Origin: Sporosarcina aquimarina
Lineage (GTDB): Bacteria > Bacillota > Bacilli > Bacillales_A > Planococcaceae
Reading direction: 5' to 3'
DNA: 64,000 nucleotides
Assembly: GCF_019748715.1 (NCBI RefSeq)
Contig: NZ_JACLBZ010000010.1
Coordinates: forward strand, 57,342 to 121,341
Shown here: piece by piece, positions 26,160 to 35,728 of the stretch
Position numbering within the stretch: the stretch's first letter is position 1
How the letters are laid out: every line of letters begins with the position of its first letter
Position numbers and translations under genes: made by a program
The notes under the pieces: model-generated
Seen by the model: only the letters and a program-made list of their open reading frames with translations
Databases searched by the model: none
Told to the model about the DNA's origin: nothing

Positions 26160-27137
26160 TCATTCTTCCTCTATTTCTAAAAACGGTCTCACTAAACGGC
26201 GTACCTCATCCGTCGTTCTGGTTTCCATCAATTGGTTTCTTAATTCGCCTGCTCCTTTGAATCCGCGTATATAGATTTTGAAGAAGCGTAGAAGCGGTTT
26301 AAATGGTCGCGGTCCGATTTCATTTGAATATTTGTCATGAAGCTCCAATTGCAGGAGCAATAAGTCCAGATGTTCTTTCACGCTGTGTTCTCTCGGTTCT
26401 TTTTCAAAAGCAAATGGATTTGTGAACACACCGCGGCCGATCATGACACCGTCGACTCCGTATTGTTCTACTAATTTTAATCCTGTTGCGCGGTCTGGAA
26501 TATCTCCATTAATCGTCAACAATGTATTTGGTGCAATCTCATCTCGCATTTTTTTGATTTCAGGAATCAATTCCCAATGTGCATCGACCTTACTCATTTC
26601 TTTTCTCGTACGAAGGTGAATGGAAAGGTTCGCGATATCCTGTTTTAACACATGTCCCAACCAATCGCGCCACTCGTCCACTTCGATATAACCTAATCTT
26701 GTTTTTACACTGACCGGTAACCCGCCGGCTTTTGCAGCTTGAATGATTTCTGCCGCTAGTTCAGGACGCCGTATTAAACCGGCTCCTCTTCCGTTTGCCG
26801 CAACGTTCTGTACCGGGCATCCCATATTTAAATCAATGCCACGGAAACCGAGTTTTTTCATATCGATGCTCATTTGCTTAAAATACTCTGGCTTGTCTCC
26901 CCAGATATGCGCTACAATCGGCTGTTCGTCTTCCGTGAAGGTCAACCGGCCCCGCACACTGTCTCTTCCGTCAGGGTGGCAATAACTTTCCGTATTCGTA
27001 AATTCCGTGAAAAATACATCAGGTTTTCCTGCTTCACTGACGACGTGGCGGAACACCACGTCCGTGACGTCTTCCATTGGTGCCAATATAAAAAACGGCT
27101 TCGGCAAATCAAGCCAGAAATTATCCTCGTTACTCAT
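26160..27137 (-). CDS. tRNA-dihydrouridine synthase
   Basis: 325 residues. An FMN-dependent TIM barrel that reduces uridine in tRNA to dihydrouridine. Visible signature: [16 protein letters not shown] near the start, [10 protein letters not shown] with the active-site Cys at about 105, [12 protein letters not shown] and [12 protein letters not shown]. The C-terminal helical domain binds tRNA. GGAGG precedes the ATG. Single gene with its own terminator. A DusB/DusC-type housekeeping enzyme; Bacillus often has two copies. Confidence 0.93.
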   Translation of the reverse strand: MSNEDNFWLDLPKPFFILAPMEDVTDVVFRHVVSEAGKPDVFFTEFTNTESYCHPDGRDSVRGRLTFTEDEQPIVAHIWGDKPEYFKQMSIDMKKLGFRGIDLNMGCPVQNVAANGRGAGLIRRPELAAEIIQAAKAGGLPVSVKTRLGYIEVDEWRDWLGHVLKQDIANLSIHLRTRKEMSKVDAHWELIPEIKKMRDEIAPNTLLTINGDIPDRATGLKLVEQYGVDGVMIGRGVFTNPFAFEKEPREHSVKEHLDLLLLQLELHDKYSNEIGPRPFKPLLRFFKIYIRGFKGAGELRNQLMETRTTDEVRRLVRPFLEIEEE

Positions 27138-27332
27138 TTGTTATCCTCCTAAATTCATTCATTTCATTGACCAATCCGGATTCCGGAAGGTTCTAATCGT
27201 GTAGGATCAGCGTGACTACTCGATTGGCGACCCTGAATGAACTATTATACTACGTTCAAGCATGTTTAAGCGATATAGCAACAGGCAGTATTTCATGTTT
27301 TTTATGTGACGACAGTAAGAAGTTGGGAAAAC

Positions 27333-27518
27333 CATTGATGCGTATAGTCTTTGGACAGAAGATGATCAACCTTATATTATGTGAAGGCCATTAAAAAATC
27401 ATCTACTAGGAGAAACGACTCGGCGCATGAATTAGGACATTTGCTATTGCACTATAAAGTGAAATTCAATATGCAAGATAGAAAATCGTATAGAGCTTTA
27501 GAGGACGATGCTTGTTAG
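27333..27518 (+). pseudogene. ImmA/IrrE family metallopeptidase, fragment
   Basis: The frame from about 27339 reads AYSLWTEDDQPYIM and then hits a stop. One frame over, SSTRRNDSAHELGHLLLHYK (about 27392-27453) carries the HELGH zinc motif with the following LLLH, then DRKSYRALEDDAC and a stop. The order and spacing match the middle of ImmA/IrrE peptidases, which cleave phage- or ICE-type repressors. Both ends are gone and there is a frameshift, so this is a dead remnant, perhaps of a lost prophage or integrative element. Confidence 0.78.
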
Positions 27519-27556
27519 ATAATTTCTTCTGTGACAGGCAAGTTGTAGAAACCTGT

Positions 27557-27595
27557 AAAGACCGTCTGATGTGAAGACATCGACGGTCTTTTTAT
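27557..27595. terminator. Hairpin terminator
   Basis: AAAGACCGTC and GACGGTCTTTTT enclose an inner GATGT/ACATC stem; T run on the right. It could end the lost gene or act in both directions. Confidence 0.7.
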
Positions 27596-27737
27596 CTTGT
27601 TTAGATTAGTTTGCTCAAGAAAACAAACATTACAATTTAAACATTCGTGTTTGATGTTGCGCAGGCGTTTAAATCATATTTATCGGCTTGCTAACCTGTT
27701 TGACCATTGTGTAATTGAAATAAGTTTAAAGGGGTCG

Positions 27738-28676
27738 TCAGGGTTGTTGCATCATTTTTCGTGCGCCGATAAAAATCGATGTGCTTAGAGCGAATGGCAT
27801 GGTCAAAGCCGGCAATCCGAACGGTAAAAGAGCGGTATCGATACTTGCAATGAATAGCACTGTCAAAATGGAACCAATGATAGCAGTGTAAGGCGCCAGC
27901 CGGTTTGTCCCTTCACGGAATACGACGCCGACCGCGAGTGCTGTCAAAATAGCATTGTAGCCGTACAGCCCGGCATCGATGAGCAAATGTTCTGCTCCAA
28001 GGAGGTATGCAGCGCATATGCCGATTATATTACCAGCGACTGCGTATAGCCCTAACTTCCATCCCGTAATAAAAATTCCAATAAAGATCAGTAATCCGGC
28101 AGCCATACCTTGCAAGAAGAAAATCTGACCGGCTCCATCAAGGAAAGCGCTCGGCCAATGGATTTTCCCGGCGATTTCCAGCTTCCAATGCGATAAATCC
28201 TGTGGCACTGTTTCATCGGTCAATTTGAACGTATCCAGCCTATACGAAGATAATAATAATAGCCAGGTCGTCACGATATAAGGAAAGGTTAATGTCGGCA
28301 TGCCGGTGGGCTGCAAAAGTGTCATCATTGAAGCGGTAAACGCGGCTGCAATAACGGCCCCGAATAAAGCAATCCCCCAGCTTGCGGGACCTTCCAGGAA
28401 TAGAAGGAGCGCCATTCCTGTCAACATGGGATTATATCCATACAGTCCTTTTTCTACGCTCTCCCGATTTCCTCCCCCGATCCGTCCGGTAAGTGTGCCG
28501 ATTGCTGCTGAAAGAAATGCAATCACGCCGAGCTCCAGTGAGGTGATCGTGATTGCAGTCAATATGAGCAAACCTGTCAACCAATTTTCGATGAGGATTA
28601 CTTGTGAGATACCTTTCATCGTCGCCAAGAGAAAAGGAAATCTCTTTCCGCTTTCTATTGTTCCTTCATTTTTCAT
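27738..28676 (-). CDS. Urea transporter (UT family)
   Basis: 312 residues from the ATG at 28676 (AAAAGGGG eleven bases upstream); an ATG at 28703 is in frame. About ten membrane segments in two homologous halves; each half has the UT-type motif: YGYNPMLTGMALLLFL and later YGYNAILTALAVGVVF, plus LIENWLTGLLIL. These are channel-like proteins that let urea through the membrane. No urease genes are in this window, but ureolysis is typical of the suspected host group. Single leftward gene. Confidence 0.9.
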   Translation of the reverse strand: MKNEGTIESGKRFPFLLATMKGISQVILIENWLTGLLILTAITITSLELGVIAFLSAAIGTLTGRIGGGNRESVEKGLYGYNPMLTGMALLLFLEGPASWGIALFGAVIAAAFTASMMTLLQPTGMPTLTFPYIVTTWLLLLSSYRLDTFKLTDETVPQDLSHWKLEIAGKIHWPSAFLDGAGQIFFLQGMAAGLLIFIGIFITGWKLGLYAVAGNIIGICAAYLLGAEHLLIDAGLYGYNAILTALAVGVVFREGTNRLAPYTAIIGSILTVLFIASIDTALLPFGLPALTMPFALSTSIFIGARKMMQQP

Positions 28677-28948
28677 GTTGAATAATTCCCCTTTTCCCCA
28701 CATTTACCCTACAACGAGCTATGATAATCATCTTATCAGTATTTCCAATGTCAGTTAATGTTTATGTTTTTCTGCAATGGAATTTGTAAGTGATATTATA
28801 AACAACTTTTAGTCATGTTATTTGCAGTTCGGGTTGTTTAAAATGGAGAGGAAGAGATTTAGTTGCCTATGCACTGACAATCGTGATCGTTCAAACAAAC
28901 GTGAATGTTGGGGGATTCCTGTTTGTTTCATGAATCAGGCGTAGGAAT

Positions 28949-29638
28949 TCATATTTCAGGAGCCAAATAAATCGAAACAGCGTGCGCTCGATTCTTCGCA
29001 CCCAATTTAACGAAAGCTGATTTAATATATTGTTTAATCGTCGCTTCACTCAACGATAATAGATCTGTTAGTTCCTTTGTTGAGAAGCCATTGGCAAGGG
29101 CTCGTAAAATTTCGTTTTCACGCGGGCTTAGTTTGGGATGAGAAATCTTTTGAGGTTGGATCAATACTCTGCCAGCTAGACTGCCGAAATGTGTCAGTAA
29201 CTCTAGGGTTTGTCCATCCGTTGGGGGAACGCGATTCATATATTCGCTGACGATATAAGCAATGGTCAGATTGTTTACGTGAATGGGGACGACAGTCAAT
29301 GCGTGCAAGGGTACGTCACGATTATAGCGGCTTGAAATGAGTGTAATGATATCTTGTCCAGAATAGTAGTGAGCCTTTCGCTCTGTCACTGCTTTTTTCA
29401 CGACGGGCAATGAACGAATATCATCTCGTATATAGGAGATCGATTGAAGATCTCCATTTTCGAGCTGTGCTACGCCTTCTCCCACATAACCAATCGGGCT
29501 AAATCGATAGAATGAGATTCTTTCAGCGACAAAGATCTCTCCAAAACTCATGAGAATATGGCATATTTGCTCTTCTTGCGATGGTAGTACCAAAGCTTTT
29601 TGTAATTTTTCTTCAACAGTCCAAGTAGTGAATTGCAT
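28949..29638 (-). CDS. LuxR-type regulator with GAF-like sensor domain
   Basis: 229 residues from the ATG at 29638, eight bases after AAGGGGG. Residues about 15-150 look like a GAF-type sensor (ICHILMSFGEIFVAERISFYRF, VVPIHVNNLTIAYIV). The C-terminal 65 residues are a LuxR/GerE helix-turn-helix (LSPRENEILRALANGFSTKEL, SEATIKQYIKSAFVKLGAKNR). It is divergent from the esterase-monooxygenase operon and is the obvious candidate to activate it in response to a ketone or related ligand; the ligand is inference. Confidence 0.85.
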   Translation of the reverse strand: MQFTTWTVEEKLQKALVLPSQEEQICHILMSFGEIFVAERISFYRFSPIGYVGEGVAQLENGDLQSISYIRDDIRSLPVVKKAVTERKAHYYSGQDIITLISSRYNRDVPLHALTVVPIHVNNLTIAYIVSEYMNRVPPTDGQTLELLTHFGSLAGRVLIQPQKISHPKLSPRENEILRALANGFSTKELTDLLSLSEATIKQYIKSAFVKLGAKNRAHAVSIYLAPEI

Positions 29639-29820
29639 CGTATCATCCCCCTTATCCAAAGATATGTTTCATCATAGAAAAGTAGTAGCGCAGCCCAAAA
29701 AGTAACCGATAGTATGAAGTAGTATAATTAAAAGGCGGAATATTCTCAATAGTGTAATTTGGTTATACTAGGATTGCATACAAACCGATGCAAATAAATA
29801 TAGGGAAGGAAGTTGGCGAA

Positions 29821-30753
29821 ATGGGATTATCAAACAATGCAAAACAATATTTGGAGGCATTTTATAGTGGTCCAACTCTTCAAAGCTTAACTGCTCAACA
29901 AGTTCGCGATGCAATGGGCGCAGTCCCTGCTCCGCAAGGAATCGAGGTACCCCCTGTAGCAAAGGTTGAAAATCGAAAAATACCAGTACACGATGGAGAA
30001 ATCGGTGTACGTATTTATACACCGGTCGGACAAGGTCCTTTCCCGCTACTCATGTATTACCATGGTGGCGGCTGGGTGATTGGTGACTTGGAGACATCTG
30101 ATGCAGGTTGTCGTTTGTTGGCGGAACAAACAGGTCGTGTTGTCGTTTCGGTTGATTATCGATTAGCGCCGGAATACCGCTTTCCTGTGCCGGTTGAAGA
30201 TAGTTATGCAGCGCTATGCTGGGCAAATGATCATGCTTCTGAATTAAATGCAATCGCGGATGATATAGTTGTTAGTGGGGATTCTGCGGGCGGGAACCTT
30301 GCAGCGGTTATGGCGATCCTCAGTCAAGAAAATAATGGTCCTGCCATTACAGCGCAAGCTTTGATTTACCCTGTAACCAACTTAGATTTTACAACTCCAT
30401 CATATGAAAAATTTGCAGAAGGGTTTGGTCTGGATAAAGACTTAATGATTTGGTTTGGTGAGTACTATATAAACAATGAAGAAGAGTTTAAACATCCGAA
30501 AATTTCCCCATTGCTACATGAAAATTTAAGCAATTTACCACCAACGATTATTATAGCGGCTGAGAATGATGTGTTAGTAGATGAAGGGGTTCAATATCGT
30601 GACAAATTACAAGAGGCGGGTGTCACAGTAGAATATCTTCAATTAGATGGCAGTATTCATGGCTACTTCAGTAACATGGCGGTTTTCGCAGAAGAAACAA
30701 AAACAACAGTAGATACAATTGCTAAATTTTTAAGCTTAGTACCTTCGAAATAA
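29821..30753 (+). CDS. Alpha/beta hydrolase, HSL family esterase
   Basis: 310 residues from the ATG at 29821 behind GGAAGGAAG. HGGGW (oxyanion hole, about residue 79), GDSAGG (nucleophile Ser at about 154), an acid in NDVLVDEG and catalytic His in SIHGYF complete a lipase/esterase set. It is followed after 24 bases by a Baeyer-Villiger monooxygenase gene. The pair suggests that ketones are turned into esters by the monooxygenase and the esters are cleaved here to acid and alcohol. Cytoplasmic. Confidence 0.92.
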   Translation: MGLSNNAKQYLEAFYSGPTLQSLTAQQVRDAMGAVPAPQGIEVPPVAKVENRKIPVHDGEIGVRIYTPVGQGPFPLLMYYHGGGWVIGDLETSDAGCRLLAEQTGRVVVSVDYRLAPEYRFPVPVEDSYAALCWANDHASELNAIADDIVVSGDSAGGNLAAVMAILSQENNGPAITAQALIYPVTNLDFTTPSYEKFAEGFGLDKDLMIWFGEYYINNEEEFKHPKISPLLHENLSNLPPTIIIAAENDVLVDEGVQYRDKLQEAGVTVEYLQLDGSIHGYFSNMAVFAEETKTTVDTIAKFLSLVPSK

Positions 30754-30777
30754 ATTATTCGGGATGGAGGTTTAAGA

Positions 30778-32394
30778 ATGGAAGCTAAACAATATGATGC
30801 AATAGTTGTAGGAGCCGGTTTTGCTGGGCTGTATATGCTGCACAAGCTGAGAGAACGTGGACTATCTGTCCGTGTAATAGAGGCTGCAGATGGAGTCGGC
30901 GGAGTGTGGTATTGGAGCCGTTACCCTGGAGCAAAATGCGATTCTGATTCTATTTTTTATAATTTTACATTTTCCGAAGAGTTGTATAAGAAATGGAGCT
31001 GGAAGGATCGGTATGCCTCTCAACCAGAAATCTTGGAGTATTTGAATTTTGTCACAGACGAGCTTGATTTACGACCTGATATTCAATTTAAAACGCGCGT
31101 GACGGAAGCATCCTTTAATGACGAGACGAAAAGTTGGGAAGTTAAGACTGACACAGATGAAAAATTTGAAGCTAAGTATTTCATCAGCGGGGTTGGATGT
31201 TTATCCACGACAAATATACCGCCGTTTAAAGGTGTCGATACATTTCGCGGTGAAAAGTATCATACAGGGCGTTGGCCGCATTCAAAAGTCGACTTCACCG
31301 GTAAACGAGTTGTAGTCATTGGTAATGGCTCAAGCGGAGTTCAGACCATGCAAGAAATAGCAAAGGAAGCAAAAGAGCTCACGCTATTGATGCGCACTCC
31401 TCATTATGTGGCTGAGGCGCGTAATCATCCATTAAGTAAAGAACAACAAGAAGATGCATTTAACAATTATCCTAAGATTCGAGATGCTTTCTTTACAACC
31501 CCTGGTGGCATACACTTGTCCACGACAGGAAAATCAGCAATAGAATTTTCAGCAGAAAAACAAAAAGAAACATTAGATCATGTGTGGAAAACAGGAGGAC
31601 TTGCGTTAGGGGCTGTATATCCGGACGTTGGCGTCAATAAGGAAACAAATTTTGTAGTCTCGCAGTTTGTCCGAAATAAAATTGATGAAATTATAAAAGA
31701 TGAACATACAGCAAAGCAGTTACATCCGGATTATTATATTACAACAAAGCGTTTAATTATCGGAACAAATTTTTATGAGATGTTTAACGAAGAGCATGTT
31801 CATCTAGTTCCTTTAAAAGACAATCCGATAGAATGTATTGTAGAAAATGGCGTAAAACTTCGCAATGAAACGATTGAATGTGATGTCATAGTTTTTGCGA
31901 CTGGATATGAAGCGATGACGGGCTCTCTTTTAAAATTAAATATACAGGGTCGTAATGGACAAACGATACAAGAAAAATGGGGAGAAGGACGAGAAGTTAA
32001 AACATATCTTGGATTGACGATGGAAAATTTCCCGAACTTCTTTATGATAACAGGGCCGCAAAGTCCATCGGTTCTTACGAACATGCCATCTGCAATTGAA
32101 CAGCATGTAGATTGGATAGATCAGTGTATAGGCTATATTGAGTCCAATGGTTTACAAACGATTGAAGCGCAAAGACAAGCAGAAATAACATGGGGGAAGC
32201 AATGTGATGATATAGCAAACAGCACATTATTCCCACATACGAATTCATGGTATACAGGAGCCAATATCGATGGAACTCAAAGAGGATTTGTGATCTATGT
32301 TGGGGGGCTTGATAATTACCGTAAAATTTGTGATGAAGTGGCGGCCAATCAATATGATGGGTTTGAATTTGAAAAGGTCTATGACACAGTATAA
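30778..32394 (+). CDS. Baeyer-Villiger type flavin monooxygenase
   Basis: 538 residues. FAD-binding GAGFAGLYMLHKL at residues 11-23, then GVWYWSRYPGAKCDSDS, the Baeyer-Villiger fingerprint FRGEKYHTGRWP (about 157-168), and a second Rossmann motif VIGNGSSGVQ for NADPH (about 180). The length and order match cyclohexanone/phenylacetone monooxygenases, which insert oxygen next to a carbonyl to give esters or lactones. Operon with the esterase at 29821. GGATGGAGG precedes the ATG. Substrate range cannot be read from the sequence. Confidence 0.92.
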   Translation: MEAKQYDAIVVGAGFAGLYMLHKLRERGLSVRVIEAADGVGGVWYWSRYPGAKCDSDSIFYNFTFSEELYKKWSWKDRYASQPEILEYLNFVTDELDLRPDIQFKTRVTEASFNDETKSWEVKTDTDEKFEAKYFISGVGCLSTTNIPPFKGVDTFRGEKYHTGRWPHSKVDFTGKRVVVIGNGSSGVQTMQEIAKEAKELTLLMRTPHYVAEARNHPLSKEQQEDAFNNYPKIRDAFFTTPGGIHLSTTGKSAIEFSAEKQKETLDHVWKTGGLALGAVYPDVGVNKETNFVVSQFVRNKIDEIIKDEHTAKQLHPDYYITTKRLIIGTNFYEMFNEEHVHLVPLKDNPIECIVENGVKLRNETIECDVIVFATGYEAMTGSLLKLNIQGRNGQTIQEKWGEGREVKTYLGLTMENFPNFFMITGPQSPSVLTNMPSAIEQHVDWIDQCIGYIESNGLQTIEAQRQAEITWGKQCDDIANSTLFPHTNSWYTGANIDGTQRGFVIYVGGLDNYRKICDEVAANQYDGFEFEKVYDTV

Positions 32395-32482
32395 TATCGT
32401 GAAAATATTTAAATCCATCATAAAGATAAGAGTCCGCAATTAGTCCAGAATGACTTCTACAATCTCCATAAATCACACAAAG

Positions 32483-32518
32483 AAACCTTCCAGAATAATT
32501 GATGACTGGAGGGTTTTT
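32483..32518 (+). terminator. Terminator of the esterase-monooxygenase operon
   Basis: AAACCTTCCAG and CTGGAGGGTTTTT form an 11-bp stem (one G-T pair), 88 bases after the stop codon. Confidence 0.7.
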
Positions 32519-32550
32519 GGTTTGTTGTCCGAAAATCAAAAACAGAGCAT

Positions 32551-32588
32551 AAAAAAGGGAACTCCTGGAACCAGGAAATTCCCTTTTC
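32551..32588 (-). terminator. Terminator of cwlJ
   Basis: AAAAGGGAA...TTCCCTTTT with an inner TCCTGG/CCAGGA stem; read leftward it ends in TTTTTT, about 80 bases after the cwlJ stop. Confidence 0.65.
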
Positions 32589-32667
32589 ATTTATGAGAAT
32601 GTAGTATATAAAACAAAGGAATAGTAAAGGTTTGTTGTTTGTTTCAACTGATCCTCGTTTAAATCAA

Positions 32668-33108
32668 TTAACCAATATAAACGCTCTCACATGTTCCCGG
32701 TGCTGGCTCATAAAAACAATGGCTTTTAAATTGGCCAGTAAACGGTTGACCATACCATGTTGGAGGACAGGGAGCGTATGGATTAAAGTACCAAAGGGCG
32801 AAGTGCGCTGGATGTTCTCTCCAATAGTCCAGATTCTGCTTCGCTAATTTTTTTTCAGAAGATCTTGCTCGTTGATAAAACAAGTTTCCTTTTTGAACTG
32901 CTTCGAATGAATAATTTCCTCCTTGTATTTGAAAAATGACATCGTTTATTGATCGGACGTCGTTAAAGTCTAAACAATCTGCTATAGCCCGATTCACAAT
33001 TACATTTCCAACGTACAACATGCCTTGTTTACCTTCACCTTCAGCCTCTGCCCTCATCATCCTGGCCATTAAATCAATGTCTGAATCTCGGTATTTTACT
33101 CTTGGCAT
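32668..33108 (-). CDS. cwlJ: Spore cortex hydrolase CwlJ
   Basis: 146 residues, matching CwlJ length and pattern: DLMARMMRAEAEGEGKQGML near the start (catalytic Glu in RAEAEGE), GNVIVNR, FYQRARSSEKKLA, then FALWYFNPY, CPPTWYGQPF and KSHCFYEP. CwlJ is made in the mother cell, sits in the spore coat and degrades cortex peptidoglycan during germination, especially with calcium dipicolinate. No signal peptide, as usual for CwlJ and unlike SleB. Usually partnered by GerQ, which is not in this window. Strong sign of a spore former. Confidence 0.9.
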   Translation of the reverse strand: MPRVKYRDSDIDLMARMMRAEAEGEGKQGMLYVGNVIVNRAIADCLDFNDVRSINDVIFQIQGGNYSFEAVQKGNLFYQRARSSEKKLAKQNLDYWREHPAHFALWYFNPYAPCPPTWYGQPFTGQFKSHCFYEPAPGTCESVYIG

Positions 33109-33291
33109 TTTTTCACCCCAAATATAGTGTATGAAAAAAAGCTTTCCGTTATGTCATATCACATCATTTTATTAAAATGAAATAGGGTAAGCTGCCGAAT
33201 TAAAAACCTGATAATATATTTTATCTAATTATCGTTATTTGTATAGTTCAATCGAAAGGTGGAACTCTATTTCAATAGGAGAGTGAAACAA

Positions 33292-33867
33292 ATGAATTCA
33301 TTCTGTCCCGAAATATGGCCTGAAGAACCAACGCCAAAGAGTCAGATTGATTGCCAAGAATGCGGTCTTTATTGCCAAGGATCAAGAATGGTTTGGGGTG
33401 AAGGGAATTCGAATGCACCCATCATGATCGTTCTCGATAATCCGGGTGCTCGCGAAGGTCGGGAAGGGAGCCCGATGGTTTGCGGAACACGGCAAACTTT
33501 ACAGAAAGCGGTTTATGAAGCTGGCCTACATCAAGATCAGCTGTATGTAACCTATATTCTAAAAAGAAGACCGCTACGAAAGTATGATAAAGAGCGAACT
33601 CGAACTATCTGTATGCAACATTTAGAAGAACAATTAATCAAACAAAAGCCAGCACTTATATTATGTTTGGGAAATGTTGCCGTACAATCTTTTTTCGGAA
33701 ATCCAGAAGTTGAAGTAAAAGGATTACGTGGTACTTGGCATGAAGTAAGAGGATATCAAACAGCCGTGGCCTACCATCCGCTCGCTGTGAGACGCCGGCC
33801 GAATCTATATCCGTTGCTTGCGGAAGATGTAGCGTTGGTTGCGAACAAGCTTCATGAAATACAGTAG
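33292..33867 (+). CDS. Uracil-DNA glycosylase superfamily protein
   Basis: 191 residues from the ATG at 33292 behind TAGGAGAG. The UDG fold shows as VWGEGNSNAPIMIVLDNPG, ALILCLGNVAVQSFFG and the substrate-loop-like AVAYHPLAVRRRP. Cys residues near the start (IDCQECGLYC) and in the middle (RTICMQHL) could hold an iron-sulfur cluster as in family 4/5 enzymes. These remove uracil from DNA. The first motif (LDNPGAREGREG) departs from family 4 GEAPG, so activity may differ. Single gene. Confidence 0.85.
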   Translation: MNSFCPEIWPEEPTPKSQIDCQECGLYCQGSRMVWGEGNSNAPIMIVLDNPGAREGREGSPMVCGTRQTLQKAVYEAGLHQDQLYVTYILKRRPLRKYDKERTRTICMQHLEEQLIKQKPALILCLGNVAVQSFFGNPEVEVKGLRGTWHEVRGYQTAVAYHPLAVRRRPNLYPLLAEDVALVANKLHEIQ

Positions 33868-33875
33868 GAAGAACG

Positions 33876-33903
33876 ATGCAGCAAATAATCGTATTTGCTG
33901 CAT
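33876..33903 (+). terminator. Hairpin after the UDG gene
   Basis: ATGCAGCAAATA and its perfect complement around ATCG, nine bases after the stop. A T-rich tract follows only 15 bases later. Confidence 0.55.
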
Positions 33904-34143
33904 AGTCTACATAACAATTTGTCTTTTTTTGACGGATAATAATATTATATAAGTTGAATAAATGATTTTATACTTTGTAATTCTCAGTCGCTTGGAGTGT
34001 AAAGCGTCGGCCTGGAACGAAAAGCAACGCGCAGTTGATATTGACCCATTCTTTAGCTTATCTTGTATAGTTGGTACATATCGAAGAACGTTATCAAATT
34101 TTGGTACTTACAAATAATGAAATTAAAGTATAGGAGAGTTCCA

Positions 34144-34830
34144 ATGCAAAATACGATCCGAAAACAAATACATGAGTGCATCGACACGGATTACCAAAAG
34201 TTTGCCTCAGCACTTATCCCGAATATCGACAATGTATTAGGTGTGCGAATGCCGGAACTTCGCAAACTCGCAAAACGGATAGTGAAAGATGACTGGCGTA
34301 CATATCTTGAAACGGCAGAAGACGAATATTTCGAAGAAGTCATGCTGCAGGGACTGGTCATTGGTTATGTGAATGCTGATATTGAAGAAGTACTTTCATA
34401 TGTAGCGGCTTTTATTCCTAAAATCGATAATTGGTCAGTATGCGATAGTTTTTGTACAACACTTAAAGTTACAAAGAACCATAAAGAACGTGTATGGACA
34501 TTTTTGCAATCTTATCTGACTTCGGATAAAGACTATGAGCTTCGGTTTGGAGTTGTTATGCTTCTAAACTATTATATTGAACCGCTTTATATAGGGAAGG
34601 TGCTCGCTTTACTGGATCATATAGAACATGACGGCTATTACGTCAAAATGGCAGTTGCTTGGGCGCTTTCTATGTGTTACGTGAAGCTTCCTGAACCGAC
34701 AATGGAATATCTGGGGAGTAACAATTCATTAGATAAGTTCACTTATAACAAAGCCTTGCAAAAAATCATCGAATCGTATCGCGTAGACAAGGAATCAAAA
34801 AGTATAATCCGCAGCATGAAACGGCGGTAG
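34144..34830 (+). CDS. DNA alkylation repair protein, AlkD-like
   Basis: 228 residues from the ATG at 34144 after GGAGAG; the frame is open to 34063 but that part has no ribosome site. Made of HEAT-like helix pairs (VLGVRMPELRKLAKRIV, NWSVCDSFCTTLKV, YVKMAVAWALSMCYVKLPE, FTYNKALQKIIES), the signature of AlkD-type glycosylases that remove bulky or cationic alkylated bases. The conserved W-D-x-x-D-like region (NWSVCDSF) is present. Next to a UDG gene, though with a 276-base gap, forming a loose DNA repair pair. Confidence 0.88.
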   Translation: MQNTIRKQIHECIDTDYQKFASALIPNIDNVLGVRMPELRKLAKRIVKDDWRTYLETAEDEYFEEVMLQGLVIGYVNADIEEVLSYVAAFIPKIDNWSVCDSFCTTLKVTKNHKERVWTFLQSYLTSDKDYELRFGVVMLLNYYIEPLYIGKVLALLDHIEHDGYYVKMAVAWALSMCYVKLPEPTMEYLGSNNSLDKFTYNKALQKIIESYRVDKESKSIIRSMKRR

Positions 34831-34951
34831 AACGATTAAATGGATCAATGACAATTAAACATTTCATTTTTGTTTAGTCGCATGAAATTAAAGCATAATC
34901 TGGGCTGCCTTCCCATATAAACATAAAGACAAACGACAAAAGGATGGTTTA

Positions 34952-35677
34952 TTGGTACCTATCTGGTTGATTGGTTTTCTATCAACAGTTGCTGGTGTTA
35001 ATGTAGGCGGTGTTATTGTAGCGTTAATTAATAGATTTCAGAGAAGTGTGGGTGCAATTTATGCTGTGTGTGTGGGATTATTGCTATCCTTACTTAGTGT
35101 GGAAATCACGCCGGAAGCCATAGTGCTAGGAAATTTTCTCGTTTTTGTATTTGGTTTCTTAGTAGGTGTACTTCTGTTTGAGATCATTCATCTAGCGTTT
35201 TATCGGAATAGGGTACATTCAAAGAAGAATGATCACCGTCAAAGTCTTCGTATGGGTGTATTTTTGGTGTTGATCCTTTCAATGCATAATTTGCCGATGG
35301 GTATGGTTTTGGCAACTAGTGAGCATTTTCCCTTTGGTCTAGCGTTGTTGCAGGCATTAATTTTGCATAATATTCCTGAAGGTATGATATTATTTACACC
35401 TTTGTTTGTTGCAGGGGTGCGACTTTATAAGTTGTTTCTTCTATCTGTTTTCATTGCAGCCCCTGTTGCGTTAGGGGCATTCATCGGCAATTGGATGGGC
35501 ATGCAAAGCAATTTACTGGCAGCTTTTTTATTAAGTGTAACGGTCGGCTCGATCTATATGGTGACGATGAAGGAAATTCTGCCTGCTTCTATTAAGCATT
35601 CCTCCAATATGTATAGTGCGGTCATTGTCTGTATTGCGTTTGGCTTACTCACTGCCTATCTTCTATTTTTACACTAG
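34952..35677 (+). CDS. ZIP family metal transporter
   Basis: 241 residues with eight predicted membrane segments. The metal-binding segments carry SMHNLPMGM (segment 4) and LHNIPEGM (segment 5), the HNxPEG hallmark of ZIP transporters for zinc or other divalent metals. The usual His-rich loop between segments 3 and 4 is short (HSKKNDHR). Start is TTG at 34952 after AAAGGATGG. Ends just before a terminator shared with the convergent coat-like gene. Confidence 0.88.
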   Translation: MVPIWLIGFLSTVAGVNVGGVIVALINRFQRSVGAIYAVCVGLLLSLLSVEITPEAIVLGNFLVFVFGFLVGVLLFEIIHLAFYRNRVHSKKNDHRQSLRMGVFLVLILSMHNLPMGMVLATSEHFPFGLALLQALILHNIPEGMILFTPLFVAGVRLYKLFLLSVFIAAPVALGAFIGNWMGMQSNLLAAFLLSVTVGSIYMVTMKEILPASIKHSSNMYSAVIVCIAFGLLTAYLLFLH

Positions 35678-35696
35678 ATGTGCTCACATCTAATCA

Positions 35697-35728
35697 AAAA
35701 AACCTGGCGAAGTTCCGCCAGGTTTTCT
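35697..35728. terminator. Shared terminator between convergent genes
   Basis: AAAACCTGGCG and its complement around AAGTTC. Leftward it has a long T run; it begins two bases after the stop of the 35729 gene. Confidence 0.8.

Larger units (their letters stand above)
27138..27737. other. 600-base spacer with gene relic and terminator
   Basis: Holds the ImmA/IrrE relic (about 27333-27518), a hairpin terminator (27557-27595) and otherwise no supported gene. Confidence 0.6.

Noticed and set aside
27138..27737. Intact prophage or integrative element at dus
   Set aside because: Only a fragment of an ImmA/IrrE gene remains; there is no integrase, repressor or att-like direct repeat in view.
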